Shown piece by piece: positions 34,032-44,190 of a DNA stretch of 64,000 nucleotides. Origin of the DNA: Aradus depressus (taxonomy: Eukaryota; Arthropoda; Insecta; Hemiptera; Aradidae). The stretch's first letter is position 1, and every line of letters starts with the position of its first letter. The position numbers and the translations under genes were made by a program. Below the pieces are notes generated by a model. The model ran no database searches. It was given only the letters and a program-made list of their open reading frames with translations, and was not told the origin of the DNA. The DNA is taken from NCBI GenBank assembly GCA_963662175.1, contig OY759224.1, forward strand, positions 35,473,489 through 35,537,488, read 5' to 3'.

Positions 34032-34637
34032 TCCTCTGGTCTCTTTTTCCTGAAACTGATTCGGCTGAAAATGAATAAATGTCGTCCTTATGGGATTTTG
34101 TATTTTCGTGTAGAATTTCGTATCGATACATTTACTACTTTGGCAGTTGTTGGAGTTTTGGGTTGATCCCCACCCTCATATCATAATCCCCCCTTCTCTT
34201 TGACCGATTTGGGTACACATATAAAATTTCGTGTAGATACATTTATTCTACCGAAAGTTATCGTGTTCACAGTTCACAGGCAGAAAGGATTTTTTTTTTC
34301 ATTTTGGAATCAGTGATCGGAAAACATGAAATTCTGGAGAAAACAACATCCAAGTTCTATCAGATTACATAACTTCTTCTATACTTGCTATGGCTGGGCA
34401 AGTAAACCACATCTTTCTACCATTTCTCGCCCTTCTTCTTAACGCGGAGTTCATTTTGTAACATATTAAACTAGATTTTTTAGATTACTAGAAACATGTT
34501 TTCATCCCCTATGATTCGTGAATTTTCCGACTATATTTTTACCTGTAAAAAATTTTCTTCATAGGATTGTTTAATATTGTTGGTTGGATCTTGATTAGTG
34601 AGGGTCGGTACACGAGCCGTTTCTTCCTTGTAGTTTC
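31535..34637. other. Gene-poor interval with simple repeats
   Basis: No gene recognised. It contains T-runs at 32589-32620, a TATG run at 32695-32710, a (TA)n run at about 32945-33002 and a C-run of about 30 bases at 34001-34030. A 114-codon minus-strand frame at 33552-33896 matches nothing I know. Confidence 0.45.
34080..34280. repeat. Dispersed TATCGATACATT repeat, copy 1
   Basis: Two tandem-like subunits with AGAATTTCGTATCGATACAT, TTGGCAGTTGTTGGAGTTTT and CCCCCCTTCTCTTTGACCG. Related copies are at about 54531-54720 and 57850-58070. Confidence 0.6.
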
Positions 34638-34886
34638 GGGAGGGCATCGGTAGCGTGTTTGCTGAGCTTAAGATCGCGGGTTCGAAACCCGGCCGAGGAC
34701 CATAGGTTTTTCATATGAGCAGTAAAAAGGGAGGCCGTCCTTCGGATGGGACGTTAAGCGATGGTCCCGAGCCTGTGGGGCCCGTGTATACTAGACCAAC
34801 GAGAAAGCGCTAGTAGACGATATGACCTCGCAGTTAAAGCCCGGGCATGAGTCATAATAACTAACTCAACTATGGGGAAAAAAAAT
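34638..34886 (+). mobile_element. SINE copy (tRNA-derived)
   Basis: A tRNA-like head with a good B box (GGGTTCGAAACCC at about 34679-34691) but a shortened A box (CATCGGTAGCGTG), then the family body GCCGTCCTTCGGATGGGACG, TTAAGCGATGGTCCCGAGCC, GACGATATGACCTCGCAGTT, and a short A-rich tail (GGGGAAAAAAAATT). SINEs are transcribed by RNA polymerase III and moved by a partner LINE. No clear target duplication was found. Confidence 0.9.
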
Positions 34887-37321
34887 TATAGTTCACTTAA
34901 TGGGGTGCGATTTGAGCTGTAAAAATCCAAATTTACAGAAAAATAGTGGTTTATTTTTACCTGGAAAGTAAGACATTCCTAACTTTGAGAAAATTACAAC
35001 TTGTCTCATCTTGGCTTGGACGGACAGCAGTGTTGACAACTATTTTTTTTAACATAAAGAATTCGCAAACATCAACATGAAAAATATAATATAAAAATGA
35101 GGTATTAGCGTTGATTATTTGAACGTTTAATATTTACAGAATACTGCAGAAAGCTGCGACTTATATTGAAGAAGATATAAATGTTCTAAATAAATAATTT
35201 ATTAAAATTGAAAATTATACATCTTCAAGAATCTCGGAGATTTCAGCGAAATATTTTACACGAAGTAGTATTTCAATAAATTCTATGTTATAATGAATTT
35301 TCATAAAAAAAAAATTCACGAAACAATTAGGAGATTTGTATTTTTTGGCGAGGAATAACCCACATTTGTATAATAATCAAATATAAAGCTAATATTAAAA
35401 AGTGCCTAACTTTATCACAACATAATCCCTTATTTACAAGGCCCATGGAATGGTAACGTAAGTACATTATACAAATATCGCCGCCCTAAAATTCGATAAG
35501 GGCTGTTTTAGGCCGCTGCACAATGTCGATACACAACAGAAATGACTAATTTGGCGGGGAAACGTTCCATGGGAAAATTCACGTTTCTCCACCAAACTCA
35601 AAACCTTAAATTTCTTCAGTCATTTAATTACCACAGAATGTGACATTTTCCCTACTTAAAAAAAAAACCATAATCCTTCAATGAAGAAAAATGTTCAAGC
35701 ATTTAAAAAAAGGAAAAATATCTGAATAGCAGCTTATAGCTATTGTTACTAATTTGACTGAACTAACCTTTTCAATCCATAGTTCTCTGAAAATTAACAG
35801 TTAAAGTGGTTTTGTTACTGTTCATATACCCTTGTTCGAAAATAATAAAATTACCCTTTAAACAATAAAATAAAAGGAAATACTGAAGTAAGATAAGAAT
35901 TAAGAAAGGAGCTAAAAAGAGGTCCTTATTGTGAATGGAGAGGCGACTAAAGAGGCGTTCATTTGCAATCCAAGTTAAATATTGTTTCAAGTTGATTCCG
36001 TTCATTTACAGTTTGACCAACTTCAGAGGTTAAGAAAAAAAAATTCTCTATTGGAAATATTAGAAATGCTCTGTTATAGAGAACATTAAAATCTAGAATT
36101 ATAAATTAATTTTCTTGTCCCACGATACCTAGACTGCATTAAGAAAGGTTTAGAGTTCAAACCATCAGCCAATTTAGTGTTGCACTTTTTTTTCCAAAAA
36201 ACATTTTTTTTTTAATTTTTGGAACCGGAAAACTAGTTTATTGCATAATACACTGTAATCTGTTATATTAGAAAGAAAAAAGTTAGGAAAGTTGCATATT
36301 TTTTCCTAGTCTAGCATATTTCATGTTGTCTGAGTCGTGCAGCGGCCTTAGTCCGTAGGTGCATCTCATGCATCTTTAACATCAGTCCCAAAGTTTCTTT
36401 CCTATATACACATAACTTATTTATAATATTTAATTATTATTTTTTTATTAAATCTTCATTATTTAAATTCCTTTAAAGAAGCACTTTCCCTAAAACTTAA
36501 ACTCATTGCTCTTTCTTCAGTAATATACAAGTATTATCTCCGTAGACTCAATTCGCGTTAAGCCAGGGGTCAAAACAAGATGGAATGCGAATAATTCCCA
36601 GGAAAAAGCAACTTTTCAGGGAAAATGTACAATATATTAAGCTAAAAAAATTAACATTCCTTTTCCAATAATTATGTACAATAAAACACTAGCGCCGAAA
36701 AAAAAAAAATTATTAAACTTTAAATAATTTTTAAAATAAAAATATAGTTTTATAGATAATGAAAGTAAAGAGATTGATAAGATGATCGTCACTCGAGCGA
36801 CAGTTGATCACCTTCCACCACTCACTTCTTTTTTTCATATATATAATGGAATGTTTTTATTAACCCTGATTATTAATAAATATTTTTATTAACAATTACG
36901 TCTAGACAATTAAAATTAACGATACATTTTTGGCAAACATTTTCAAAAATGTTTGTAATACACTCTAGCTGGAACGGTATTTTATTTACAAATTGTATAA
37001 CATTTATATATATATATATATTATATATATCGTTAATGTCCGTGTAGAAATTCAGTTGTCAAGCCCACTTTCCTAATAAAATCGTTTAAATTCATTATAC
37101 CACACATAGTCACATTTTGGAGATAAACCCCTTACTCCTTAAGCTCAAAAAACGCTTAGGATAAAAGAGGGGTGGAGGGGGGGGGGGGGGGGGGGGGAGT
37201 GCTTACTAGGGAATTAGGAGAAGGGGATGGGGAGTTAGGTCTCATGGAGAGAGAGAGACAGAGGTGGCGGGTCATTGGAGACCACACATAGGACATTAGC
37301 TCTGTAGTCCAGAAGGCGCAC
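34887..37321. other. Intergenic or 3' UTR sequence of the activin-like gene
   Basis: AT-rich, no open frame of note. The part next to 37321 must include the 3' UTR of the minus-strand gene, but I could not fix a polyadenylation site. It contains a G-run at about 37169-37198, a short (AT)n at about 37005-37030 and a GAGA run at 37247-37259. Confidence 0.5.
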
Positions 37322-37909
37322 TTAGGGACAGCCACACTCCTCCACGACCATCTTAGGCAGGTCCCGCTTTATAATGTTCATGTCAGGGCCGTAGTATATG
37401 AGGGAGGTTGAGGAGAACTTAATGGGAGCGCAGCAGGGTTGGAGCCCGGCCAGCCGGTCCGTCTTCCGGTACTCCTCAATCACGTGCGTGTAATGGTTGA
37501 GGAAAGTGTCCGGGCTTCGGTGTCCGGAGCAGTCACCGCGACAATAGTTGGCATAGTAGCCGCTAGGGGCGATCACCCAATCGTCCCAGCCCAGCTGCTT
37601 AAAACTGACGTAGAACCGCTGTTTGCAGCACTGGCCGCGAGGGGCGCCGCTGCAGTCGAGCGCTCGTCGCCGGACCCGCCGTGAGAGAGAGGGCTCTGTT
37701 CGGACGGCCAAGAAGGGCCGATGGCCGGGGCCTGAGTTGAAGAGAGCGGGACTCACTTGACGACCGCAGCCGCTGCAGTCGACCAGTAGCCGTAGCCGCT
37801 CTCCGCCGCGCTGGTACCACTCGGACACCGCACGGCTCATCTCTAGCTTCTGCCACCCGCTGGGACCCACTCGGCCAGAGCTCCAGATCTCAGTCTCTCT
37901 GTCGAACTC
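37322..37909 (-). CDS. Activin/inhibin-beta-like TGF-beta ligand, last exon
   Basis: The last exon (195 codons and TAA at 37322-37324) encodes the end of a prodomain and the whole mature ligand of a secreted TGF-beta-family factor. The acceptor is TTGTTTCAG before GAGTTCGAC, phase 0. Residues 1-76 are prodomain, 77-82 are the furin site (RRVRRR), and the mature part is 113 residues. It has nine cysteines in the activin pattern: LDC, QCC, NYC, GDC, PCC and the terminal ECGC; FYVSFKQLGWDDWVIAPSGY is a hallmark of inhibin-beta chains. The mature protein should form disulfide-linked dimers and signal through activin-type receptors and Smad2/3-type effectors. Among insect ligands activin-beta fits better than myoglianin or dawdle, from motifs only. 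Confidence 0.93.
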   Translation of the reverse strand, partial: EFDRETEIWSSGRVGPSGWQKLEMSRAVSEWYQRGGERLRLLVDCSGCGRQVSPALFNSGPGHRPFLAVRTEPSLSRRVRRRALDCSGAPRGQCCKQRFYVSFKQLGWDDWVIAPSGYYANYCRGDCSGHRSPDTFLNHYTHVIEEYRKTDRLAGLQPCCAPIKFSSTSLIYYGPDMNIIKRDLPKMVVEECGCP

Positions 37910-38442
37910 CTGAAACAATAAGAATCCTAGATTACCCTAATTGTTTATCCATAGATGAAATTTCTGGGAAATGTAAACGGAGCTGACATACACAAGAGAA
38001 AGGTGGATGGTAGTACAGATTTCAGACTCCTTTTGAGAGAGCGAACAAAAAAATGACCAAGAAGCAAAACAGATTATAAAAATTGAACTTCTTAGAAAAG
38101 ATAATGGGGACTAACTCCAGCTGAGCTACTGATGAGTGGGGATCCAGACTTGCAGAACAGGACAGAGAACCAGAGTCAGGTTCAGTGGCTCAAACAGGGA
38201 ATAGGAGAAAAGAGGAGCTGTCTCATGGTTGCCAGATTGAGAAAATCCAGTGCTGGACACTTACCACTTACTTTGGGGAAAGAAGCGGGGAGCTAGGAAA
38301 AGCAAACACATAGAATTTAGTCACATTAGTATGTATATATCAACATTCTAATAAGAATACATATTTGGAAAGAACATCTTGGAGAAACAAGTGTAATAAA
38401 GAGATTTAGAACATTATCAACATGTAGTCTAGATATTAAATG

Positions 38443-38740
38443 TTTTAGGATTCCATGGAATAGAGAAGGCCATCAAGGATGAGCTCCCTGAGAAACGCCA
38501 GATTCAATTTGTCGACTCGTATTCACTGCTGAGGTAGTTCCCGTACTTGGAAGGTCCTGCCTTTGAAAGAGGATTCGATGATCGTGAAGTGGTAGGACAG
38601 AGGCCATGTCCAATGCAGAATCCTCCCTGTCAAACGCTGCGGCAATGTCCAAGAAAGCTGCAGCGGTGTACTTCTACTCCATAAGTTTATATGTACGCTG
38701 TTTAAGTAGCCAAGGAGAATTGTCGGATGGTCTGTTAAGA
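38443..38740 (-). pseudogene. LINE reverse transcriptase fragment in intron
   Basis: The minus strand, with one early stop and one late stop, gives TAAAFLDIAAAFDRED, which matches RT motif A (FLDI-x2-AFD, with the first catalytic Asp). About 45 codons later comes SRQIESGVSQGAHP, matching the GVPQGS block. Between and around them the sequence is shortened, and nothing of the YADD region remains. It is a dead fragment of a jockey/R1-type non-LTR retrotransposon, in the same orientation as the host gene. Confidence 0.7.
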
Positions 38741-39354
38741 TTTTCTGTAAGTATGAGGTTTGTGAGAGTGGGGGACATTATTTCGTTATGTTTTGTTCTC
38801 TTTTTGATGCATAAGATCGTACAGCTATTGCACCAGATGCCACTCGAGCTCGTCTGTCAGTTCTGTACGTTCCGTAGCTGATTACGCAAAATCGGTAATT
38901 ACGTAATGTTTTATGTTCTAGTAATTTCAAGCTTTAAAGTTACGAGGATGACGTTTTGCACTGCTTTATTACTCATCTAGACAAATATTTTTAAAAAAAA
39001 TTAAAATATAAATTGCTGAACATTTATTTTTAAATTAAAGAGCTCAAAATAAAAAATTTAATTTATTTTAATCGAAAATTGAAGGTCAGAAAAGTTTTTG
39101 GCACTTGGAGAAAGGATTTTTCCCGAAACGGATAAAGACTTGAATAAAAGTTGTTTCATTTATTACAATGAACTCTTCTATTTTCTTTTTACCTCCATTG
39201 ACCGTTTTCCAAAGTCACATTTTGTTGTTATAATTTAAATATCATTTTTCAATTACAAAAAAAATCTGGGGATTTAGCGTTGTTAGTTTTGGGATCTCTC
39301 AACGCATCAACATCACATTGCATCACCCATCTGTTTGTTTATATACAAGCGTAT

Positions 39355-39475
39355 TTTGTGTTATAGACATGTATGTAAGTAACCATGTATGTACGTAAGA
39401 CATGTTGACTATTTTGTGTAATAGACATGTATGTAAGTAACCATGTATGTACGTAACACATGTTGACTATTTTGT
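39355..39475. repeat. 58-bp tandem duplication
   Basis: Two near-identical units containing AGACATGTATGTAAGTAACC, ATGTATGTACGTAA and CATGTTGACTATTTTGT. Confidence 0.85.
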
Positions 39476-40067
39476 AGTACAGAGAAATTAAAATGTTATT
39501 ATTGTGTTTGTCCATGTGTAAAAGCCAGGGCAGTTTCAGTCATGTATTTAGGACGAGGTTTTTATTCACCCCCAGAGAGGGGGAGGGGGTACATGGCAAC
39601 GAGCCAAAACCCTCCCCCCGCACTTCATGCTCCGCTCCTGTCATATTTCTTGAATTTTGTCTCAACCCAGTTTTCGTCCCCTCTCTTTGCTCTCTCCTTA
39701 TCTCCCTTTCTCTGTAAAACCAAAATCTTAATCAATCAAAAAATAAAGTTACACTATAGAATATATAGCAACAATAATTCACAAATTAATTCAAAAAGTT
39801 CCCAATTTTTTTAATTCAAATTTACCCCTCAATAAAAAGAAAGGATCTGTTATGTTATTGATTGGGTTACGTCATTAACAAAAAAATAGTGTACTGGCCC
39901 CCATTTTTAATTTACATTTCATTTTTATTTAATAAAACAATTATTATTTCGTATCAAAATTCTTTCTCTTTCATTTTCCGCCGTCAAAGTTAGGAATGGT
40001 TTGGGATAAGTTTCTTAAAACATAATAAAAAAATATAAAGTAACTTATCTGGCAAGTACTATCTTAA

Positions 40068-40331
40068 AATCAGTTACAAAATAATTTATACACCCTTAAT
40101 ACCCAGGAATTTTGTACAATCTGCAATAAAAACGAATTGGAAGACTTATACCACCTGTTAATATCCTGTCCGATATACTCCCCATTAGAAACCACTTCCT
40201 GCCACAGAGTATCAGTATAGACCGATCCAACTTCATACATTACTCCTGGCCATAATAAGAATGATATCTCAAACATTTTCTATTATTTAATCAGCGCTCT
40301 GAAACTTAGATATTTCATTGTTAATGAATAA
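40068..40331 (+). pseudogene. LINE ORF2 C-terminal zinc-motif relic
   Basis: In one frame, with a single internal stop, the plus strand reads LNTQEFCTICNKNELEDLYH, LLISCPIYSPL, and later IFYYLISALKLRYFIVNE with a stop at 40329-40331. The C-x2-C-x8-H-x5-C cluster and the short helical tail are typical of the C-terminus of CR1/L2/jockey-type ORF2. The following 300 bp to the ATT microsatellite at about 40612-40627 (AACAATTATTATTATTATTA) look like its 3' UTR and terminal repeat. It resembles the relic at 46121-46787 but is not a close copy. Confidence 0.72.
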
Positions 40332-40629
40332 TGTATTTCAACTTACATATTATATTGATATTCAACATCTACATCCCCACTCCATATTTACTGTCTTTGT
40401 TATATTATTATTAATTTGTAATTACTTATTTTATTTATACTTTTTTCATTTATTTATGTTACCTATTTATTTAGTTTGTTAAAGGTTCCTTTATATATGT
40501 CAATATTGTTCAGCTGATCAATCTATAATTTTGGAAATGTTAATATTGTAAAAGTAATGGTCACTGATTCAACTGTATTGTATTGGGGTCATCCCATCAA
40601 ACAATAACAATTATTATTATTATTATGAG

Positions 40630-40850
40630 TTATTTATTTTGTCTCAGGCCCGCGATTTAACTACAAGGTGACATCGCCTACTGCCAGAGCCCCATGAGCC
40701 CGACTACCCTGGTTTATTTACTTAGGATAGGGATCTTTGACGAGTACTTTACATAGTACAGGCTCAGGACCATCGCTTAACGTCCCATCCGAAGGATGGC
40801 GCGCTCAAGGCTTTGTTATCTCCCAGATGAAAAAAAACCGACCTCAGCTA
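40630..40850 (-). mobile_element. SINE copy, 5' truncated, reverse orientation
   Basis: The reverse complement carries CATCCTTCGGATGGGACGTT, AAGCGATGGTCCTGAGCCTG, AGGCGATGTCACCTTGTAGT and other body landmarks of the family. The tRNA-like head is lost beyond GCTGAGGTCGG. Its broken end lies directly against a monomer of the 143-bp repeat. Confidence 0.85.
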
Positions 40851-40854
40851 GTAT

Positions 40855-41366
40855 TTATTCACATCTGGCTCATAAGAGTGTAAAGTATCATGAAAATCTG
40901 ACTGGCCGTTAATGAACTAATACTAATTTTATGCTTCGAGGTCCGCACAACCCCTTACCTTTCAAAATTTTGAGATGTCACAGCCTATTTTTCAATCCGG
41001 CTTATAAGAATGTGTGAAATCCTTATTATGTTTTCCTATGTCGTCGTGAAAAACACACTTCCGGAAAAGTTATCAAAAATTATTATCTTAATTTTAATTA
41101 AATTAAAAATTTATATACTTTATTTACTATATAATATTATTTTTATATTCATATTTTCAAGTATTTATTTATTTCAATTTCATTTTTTAGTCGTGTTGTT
41201 AATCCTAATCAAATGTGTGACAGACTCTATGAGTTAATATCCGTTTACGTTATCTTGAAGCATACGTTCTTAAGACATATCCTATAATCATGTTATGGTT
41301 TAATGGAAATCAATATTATTAAATTAATTAGTATGTGCTTAGAAACGCTGAGCAGTATGTGCATTA
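40855..41366. repeat. Isolated monomers of the 143-bp and 66-bp satellites
   Basis: 40880-41020 reads like one diverged 143-bp unit (ATGAAAATCTGACTGGCCGT, TAATGAACTAATACTAATTT, CCTTTCAAAATTTTGAGATG, TATTTTTCAATCCGGC). 41325-41366 (TAGTATGTGCTTAGAAACGC, TGAGCAGTATGTGC) looks like a piece of the 66-bp unit. Both families are otherwise confined to 1-15.4 kb in this window. Confidence 0.6.
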
Positions 41367-42178
41367 TTAGGTGTAATGAAACCTGGCATTTTCCTTTATG
41401 TTTCATAATGTTCTCATGTAAGAACGATGCTAGATACCCCAATCACTAAAGTTAATATTGGAAGTTAAAACACAATACGAAGATAATCTGTCGATATCAG
41501 CTGAAGTCGTTCATTGGAGCGGGCTCAATTCAAAAACCCTAATAACTGCCGATGTAATGAATTTATCTACACAAAATTTAGTGTGTGGATTAAGGAGCCC
41601 CTATGTAAGTCAACTGTTTAATATTAGCGATGTTTGTGGGCAGTTCAAAGTAAACACTTCGAACTCGCCATGGGAATTTATTTCAGTAGCCTAAAAGAAG
41701 ATTGAATAAGTTCGGACATACTTTTTCCACTGAAAATGAGCGAAACGTTCTGATGCACTTAAAATGTATTTTTTTAAATTTGCAACTGGAAAAAATATCT
41801 GTTTGGGATATGTGTTATATATATATATAAGCTAGACAGACTCAATGTGGAAAATAATTTTGAAATAGGTTGGGTTGATGGTGTGGTGAAAGGTGGAAAA
41901 GCAGAACATGAGGTAAGCTGGGAGGGCGATCCCACAGGTGGTTGGAGGATCCAGGTAACCCCTTACGGAGGGGATAATAGACTTCCCCCGTCCACCACCT
42001 AAATACTGTGTTAAGTCAATATATACACACACTAACACTCATACAAAATACAATATTCAAGTTTTAATACACTTTAAAAAAAAAAAGATCCTGAGTGGAT
42101 CCCGACAATGCACCTACCTACCCAGTTTTGAACATCACTCAGGTTACCAGCAAAGAAGCAGAGGTTCGACCGAACCAA

Positions 42179-42505
42179 ATGAACTTATTTAACAAATCCG
42201 TTAACGGATGAGCTTAATCAAGTATTTCAATCACTACTTTCTTCGTCAGCTAACCAACAGAGTGAACGCGTAAGTATATTATTTATACAGTTCTGCCAAA
42301 ATGATAAAGAACAACATTTTTCTGTCTGTGAACACGAGGATCCCATCGATATGAAATTTTGTAGAACGTCATCTATAGATTTTTTAGCTAATCGTGCTAG
42401 ACGAAGGGAGTTTAATAACAGCCAACGGGAATATTCATTTTTAGCCAAATCAGTTAATGATAAGTGGGGGATGAGAGGGTTTAAGCACTGTATAAATAAC
42501 TCTTG
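42179..42505 (+). other. Uncharacterised open stretch
   Basis: About 108 codons are open without an obvious start: TNPLTDELNQVFQSLLSSS, then FIQFCQNDKEQHFSVCEHED, RARRREFNNSQREYSFLAKS and KWGMRGFKHCINNS, then two stops. The composition looks protein-like rather than repetitive, but I know no family for it, and the opposite strand is also open over 100 codons. It could be a relic of a transposon gene. Confidence 0.25.
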
Positions 42506-43786
42506 ATGATGGACAGAATGTAACGACACAAATTTCTTTAAAGGGTTTAAGAAGTATCTAATTAATTTGCCAATAGACTTTCAGCCAAATCGGAGGAAAA
42601 GGAAGATTTAGAAGAAAAGTGAAAACTTAGTTGATTAAAAATGATTTGGAGCCAGCGACTGGACTGACGTACATATATGCTATAATCATAAAAAAACGGT
42701 AATATAAAATTCAGGGTTACATGAGGGTATTATAGAAACTTTTGAGAAGGGTTCTGAATAGGTTAGGAGACAATATTGGATGTGACTTTCGGCAAAAAGC
42801 TGGCAGTTAGCGAAGGAAGAGTGGCAATGGGTCATACATAGAGATGTGGCTGTATCGTGTCTAGACGAACAGACACCCGACACTCACGCACCGTCTCCAC
42901 TCGGCCCATTCTTCTCCGAGGACCTCCATTGTCTGATACTCGTATGTTTTCCCAACTAACCTAAAAACCTTCTACTCTAAAAACCCTTTCAACAAAGCAA
43001 TAGTTCATTTCTATGTGGTTTTTTCCCCAATCCTTTTTTTTTTATTTAACCTGTATTTTCAGGATGGATTATACACCGTGTAGTTGCTTGGACGGATTAT
43101 AAATCCTTCCTTAAAAAAATACAAATATTCCTTAGCAAATAAATAAGAATAAACGCAGAAATCCTGAGGATGAACCGGAAAATGATTAAAGGTAGTGCTC
43201 GAAACTTGTCTTTTACCACCCATATAGAAGAAGCATTTAAATTTTTTTTTTGTTTTAAATTTTGAGTTGGGATGTGAAGGAAGTTTGGAAAACGTTTTGT
43301 TATTTTCATTTTGAATGCTGAGATAATAATATTCTCATTTTCTTCAATATATTTTCTCAATCCAATAAATGCATGTTTAGCTCCACTCTCGTGCCGCAGC
43401 TAGCGGTCAAGCTATCAATGAATCAAGTATAGTGGATTGGTCTGAATAAAATAATAATTAAAATATGATAGACTGTTAGTAACTTAAATGATAAACGAAA
43501 GAACAGCTAATTTGTTTTTGTTATTTGAACCAGCTCCTCTATTATAATTAACGCATACATTTGTCCCTCGTCCTACCTCGCTGGAGAGTACGCTACTTCC
43601 ATGTCAGCAAAATAATTAGTTTCAAAGACGAAAAAATATGATAATGGGGATTATGCGCGTTATTAATACAAACGAGAAGGCTTCAGGGATAATAACCAAG
43701 TGACAGAGGAAAATAATATAATTTTAGTGTCCTGTCAGATGGGGTGTGAGAGGAGAGGTCCATACAAATAGGGTGTACGAACATAC

Positions 43787-43983
43787 CTTACCACTTAGGT
43801 GAGTGCCGTTGGAGAGGTGGCTGGAGAGGAGTCTGAAGGCGTACAGGGTAACATTGGTGAGGGGGGGAGCATGCCCCCCCCTCGGCTCCATCCGCAGCCA
43901 GAGCACTGCAGACTTGACCCGTAGCTCCGTGCCTTCAGTCGGAGAAGGAAACTCCAGGAGTCGCTGGCCGTTCAGTCGAGCTC
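43787..43983 (-). CDS. Activin/inhibin-beta-like ligand, prodomain exon
   Basis: A 197-bp exon from the acceptor CTGTTTCTGTTGTCAG (exon from 43983, phase 1) to the donor AAG before GTATGT (43787, phase 0). It encodes ARLNGQRLLEFPSPTEGTEL, RVKSAVLWLRME, VTLYAFRLL and NGTHLSGK. The AVLWLRM and VTLYAFRL strands fit the core of a TGF-beta latency-associated prodomain, and the NGT is a possible glycosylation site. It splices in frame to EFDRETEIW of the last exon. An alternative donor (GTAAGG, four bases earlier) would shift the frame. A further 5' exon with the signal peptide must exist; I could not locate it. Confidence 0.82.
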
Positions 43984-44085
43984 CTGACAACAGAAACAGT
44001 TCGAGAACGTCAGTTAAAAAGACAAGTAAAATAGTAGAAACATGACGAGAGACACAACAGTAACATGACAAGGCAAGGTGTGGAT

Positions 44086-44190
44086 CTTCCGCAGCCAGAG
44101 CACTGCAGACGTTACTTAGCGCTCCGAGACTTTAGTCGAAAACTAGGAGTCGCTAACCTTTCATTGGAGCTCCTGTCAACAGATACGTCA
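44086..44190 (-). pseudogene. Decayed duplicate of the prodomain exon
   Basis: Plus-strand TTCCGCAGCCAGAGCACTGC, AGACTTTAGTCG, TAGGAGTCGCTAACC and GGAGCTCCTGTCAACAGA repeat 43886-43996 of the real exon with about 20-25% changes and small deletions. The acceptor-like CTGTTGACAG is kept, but a TAG stop appears within the first seven codons. It lies just upstream of the real exon on the gene's strand. This is a tandem exon duplication gone to ruin. Confidence 0.8.

Larger units (their letters stand above)
37910..43786 (-). other. Intron of the activin-like gene (5.9 kb)
   Basis: Bounded by AAG before GTATGT at the upstream exon (43787) and TTTCAG at 37910, both phase 0, so the reading frame joins without a shift. 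The intron holds a LINE reverse-transcriptase relic (38443-38740), a 58-bp duplication (39355-39475), a LINE C-terminal relic (40068-40331), a reversed SINE (40630-40850), satellite monomers (40855-41366) and otherwise no recognised gene. Confidence 0.75.

Noticed and set aside
34638..34720. tRNA gene
   Set aside because: The A/B-box head belongs to a SINE, with the family body attached; no complete cloverleaf. The same holds at 52419.
37439..37856. Plus- and minus-strand ORFs overlapping the activin exon
   Set aside because: Shadows of the GC-rich coding exon; likewise 43803-44045.
41458..41694. 78-codon plus-strand ORF in the intron
   Set aside because: No family resemblance and no regulatory or splice context.
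43787..43792. GTAAGG as the donor of the prodomain exon
   Set aside because: It would leave one extra base and shift the frame into the last exon; GTATGT four bases later keeps phase 0.
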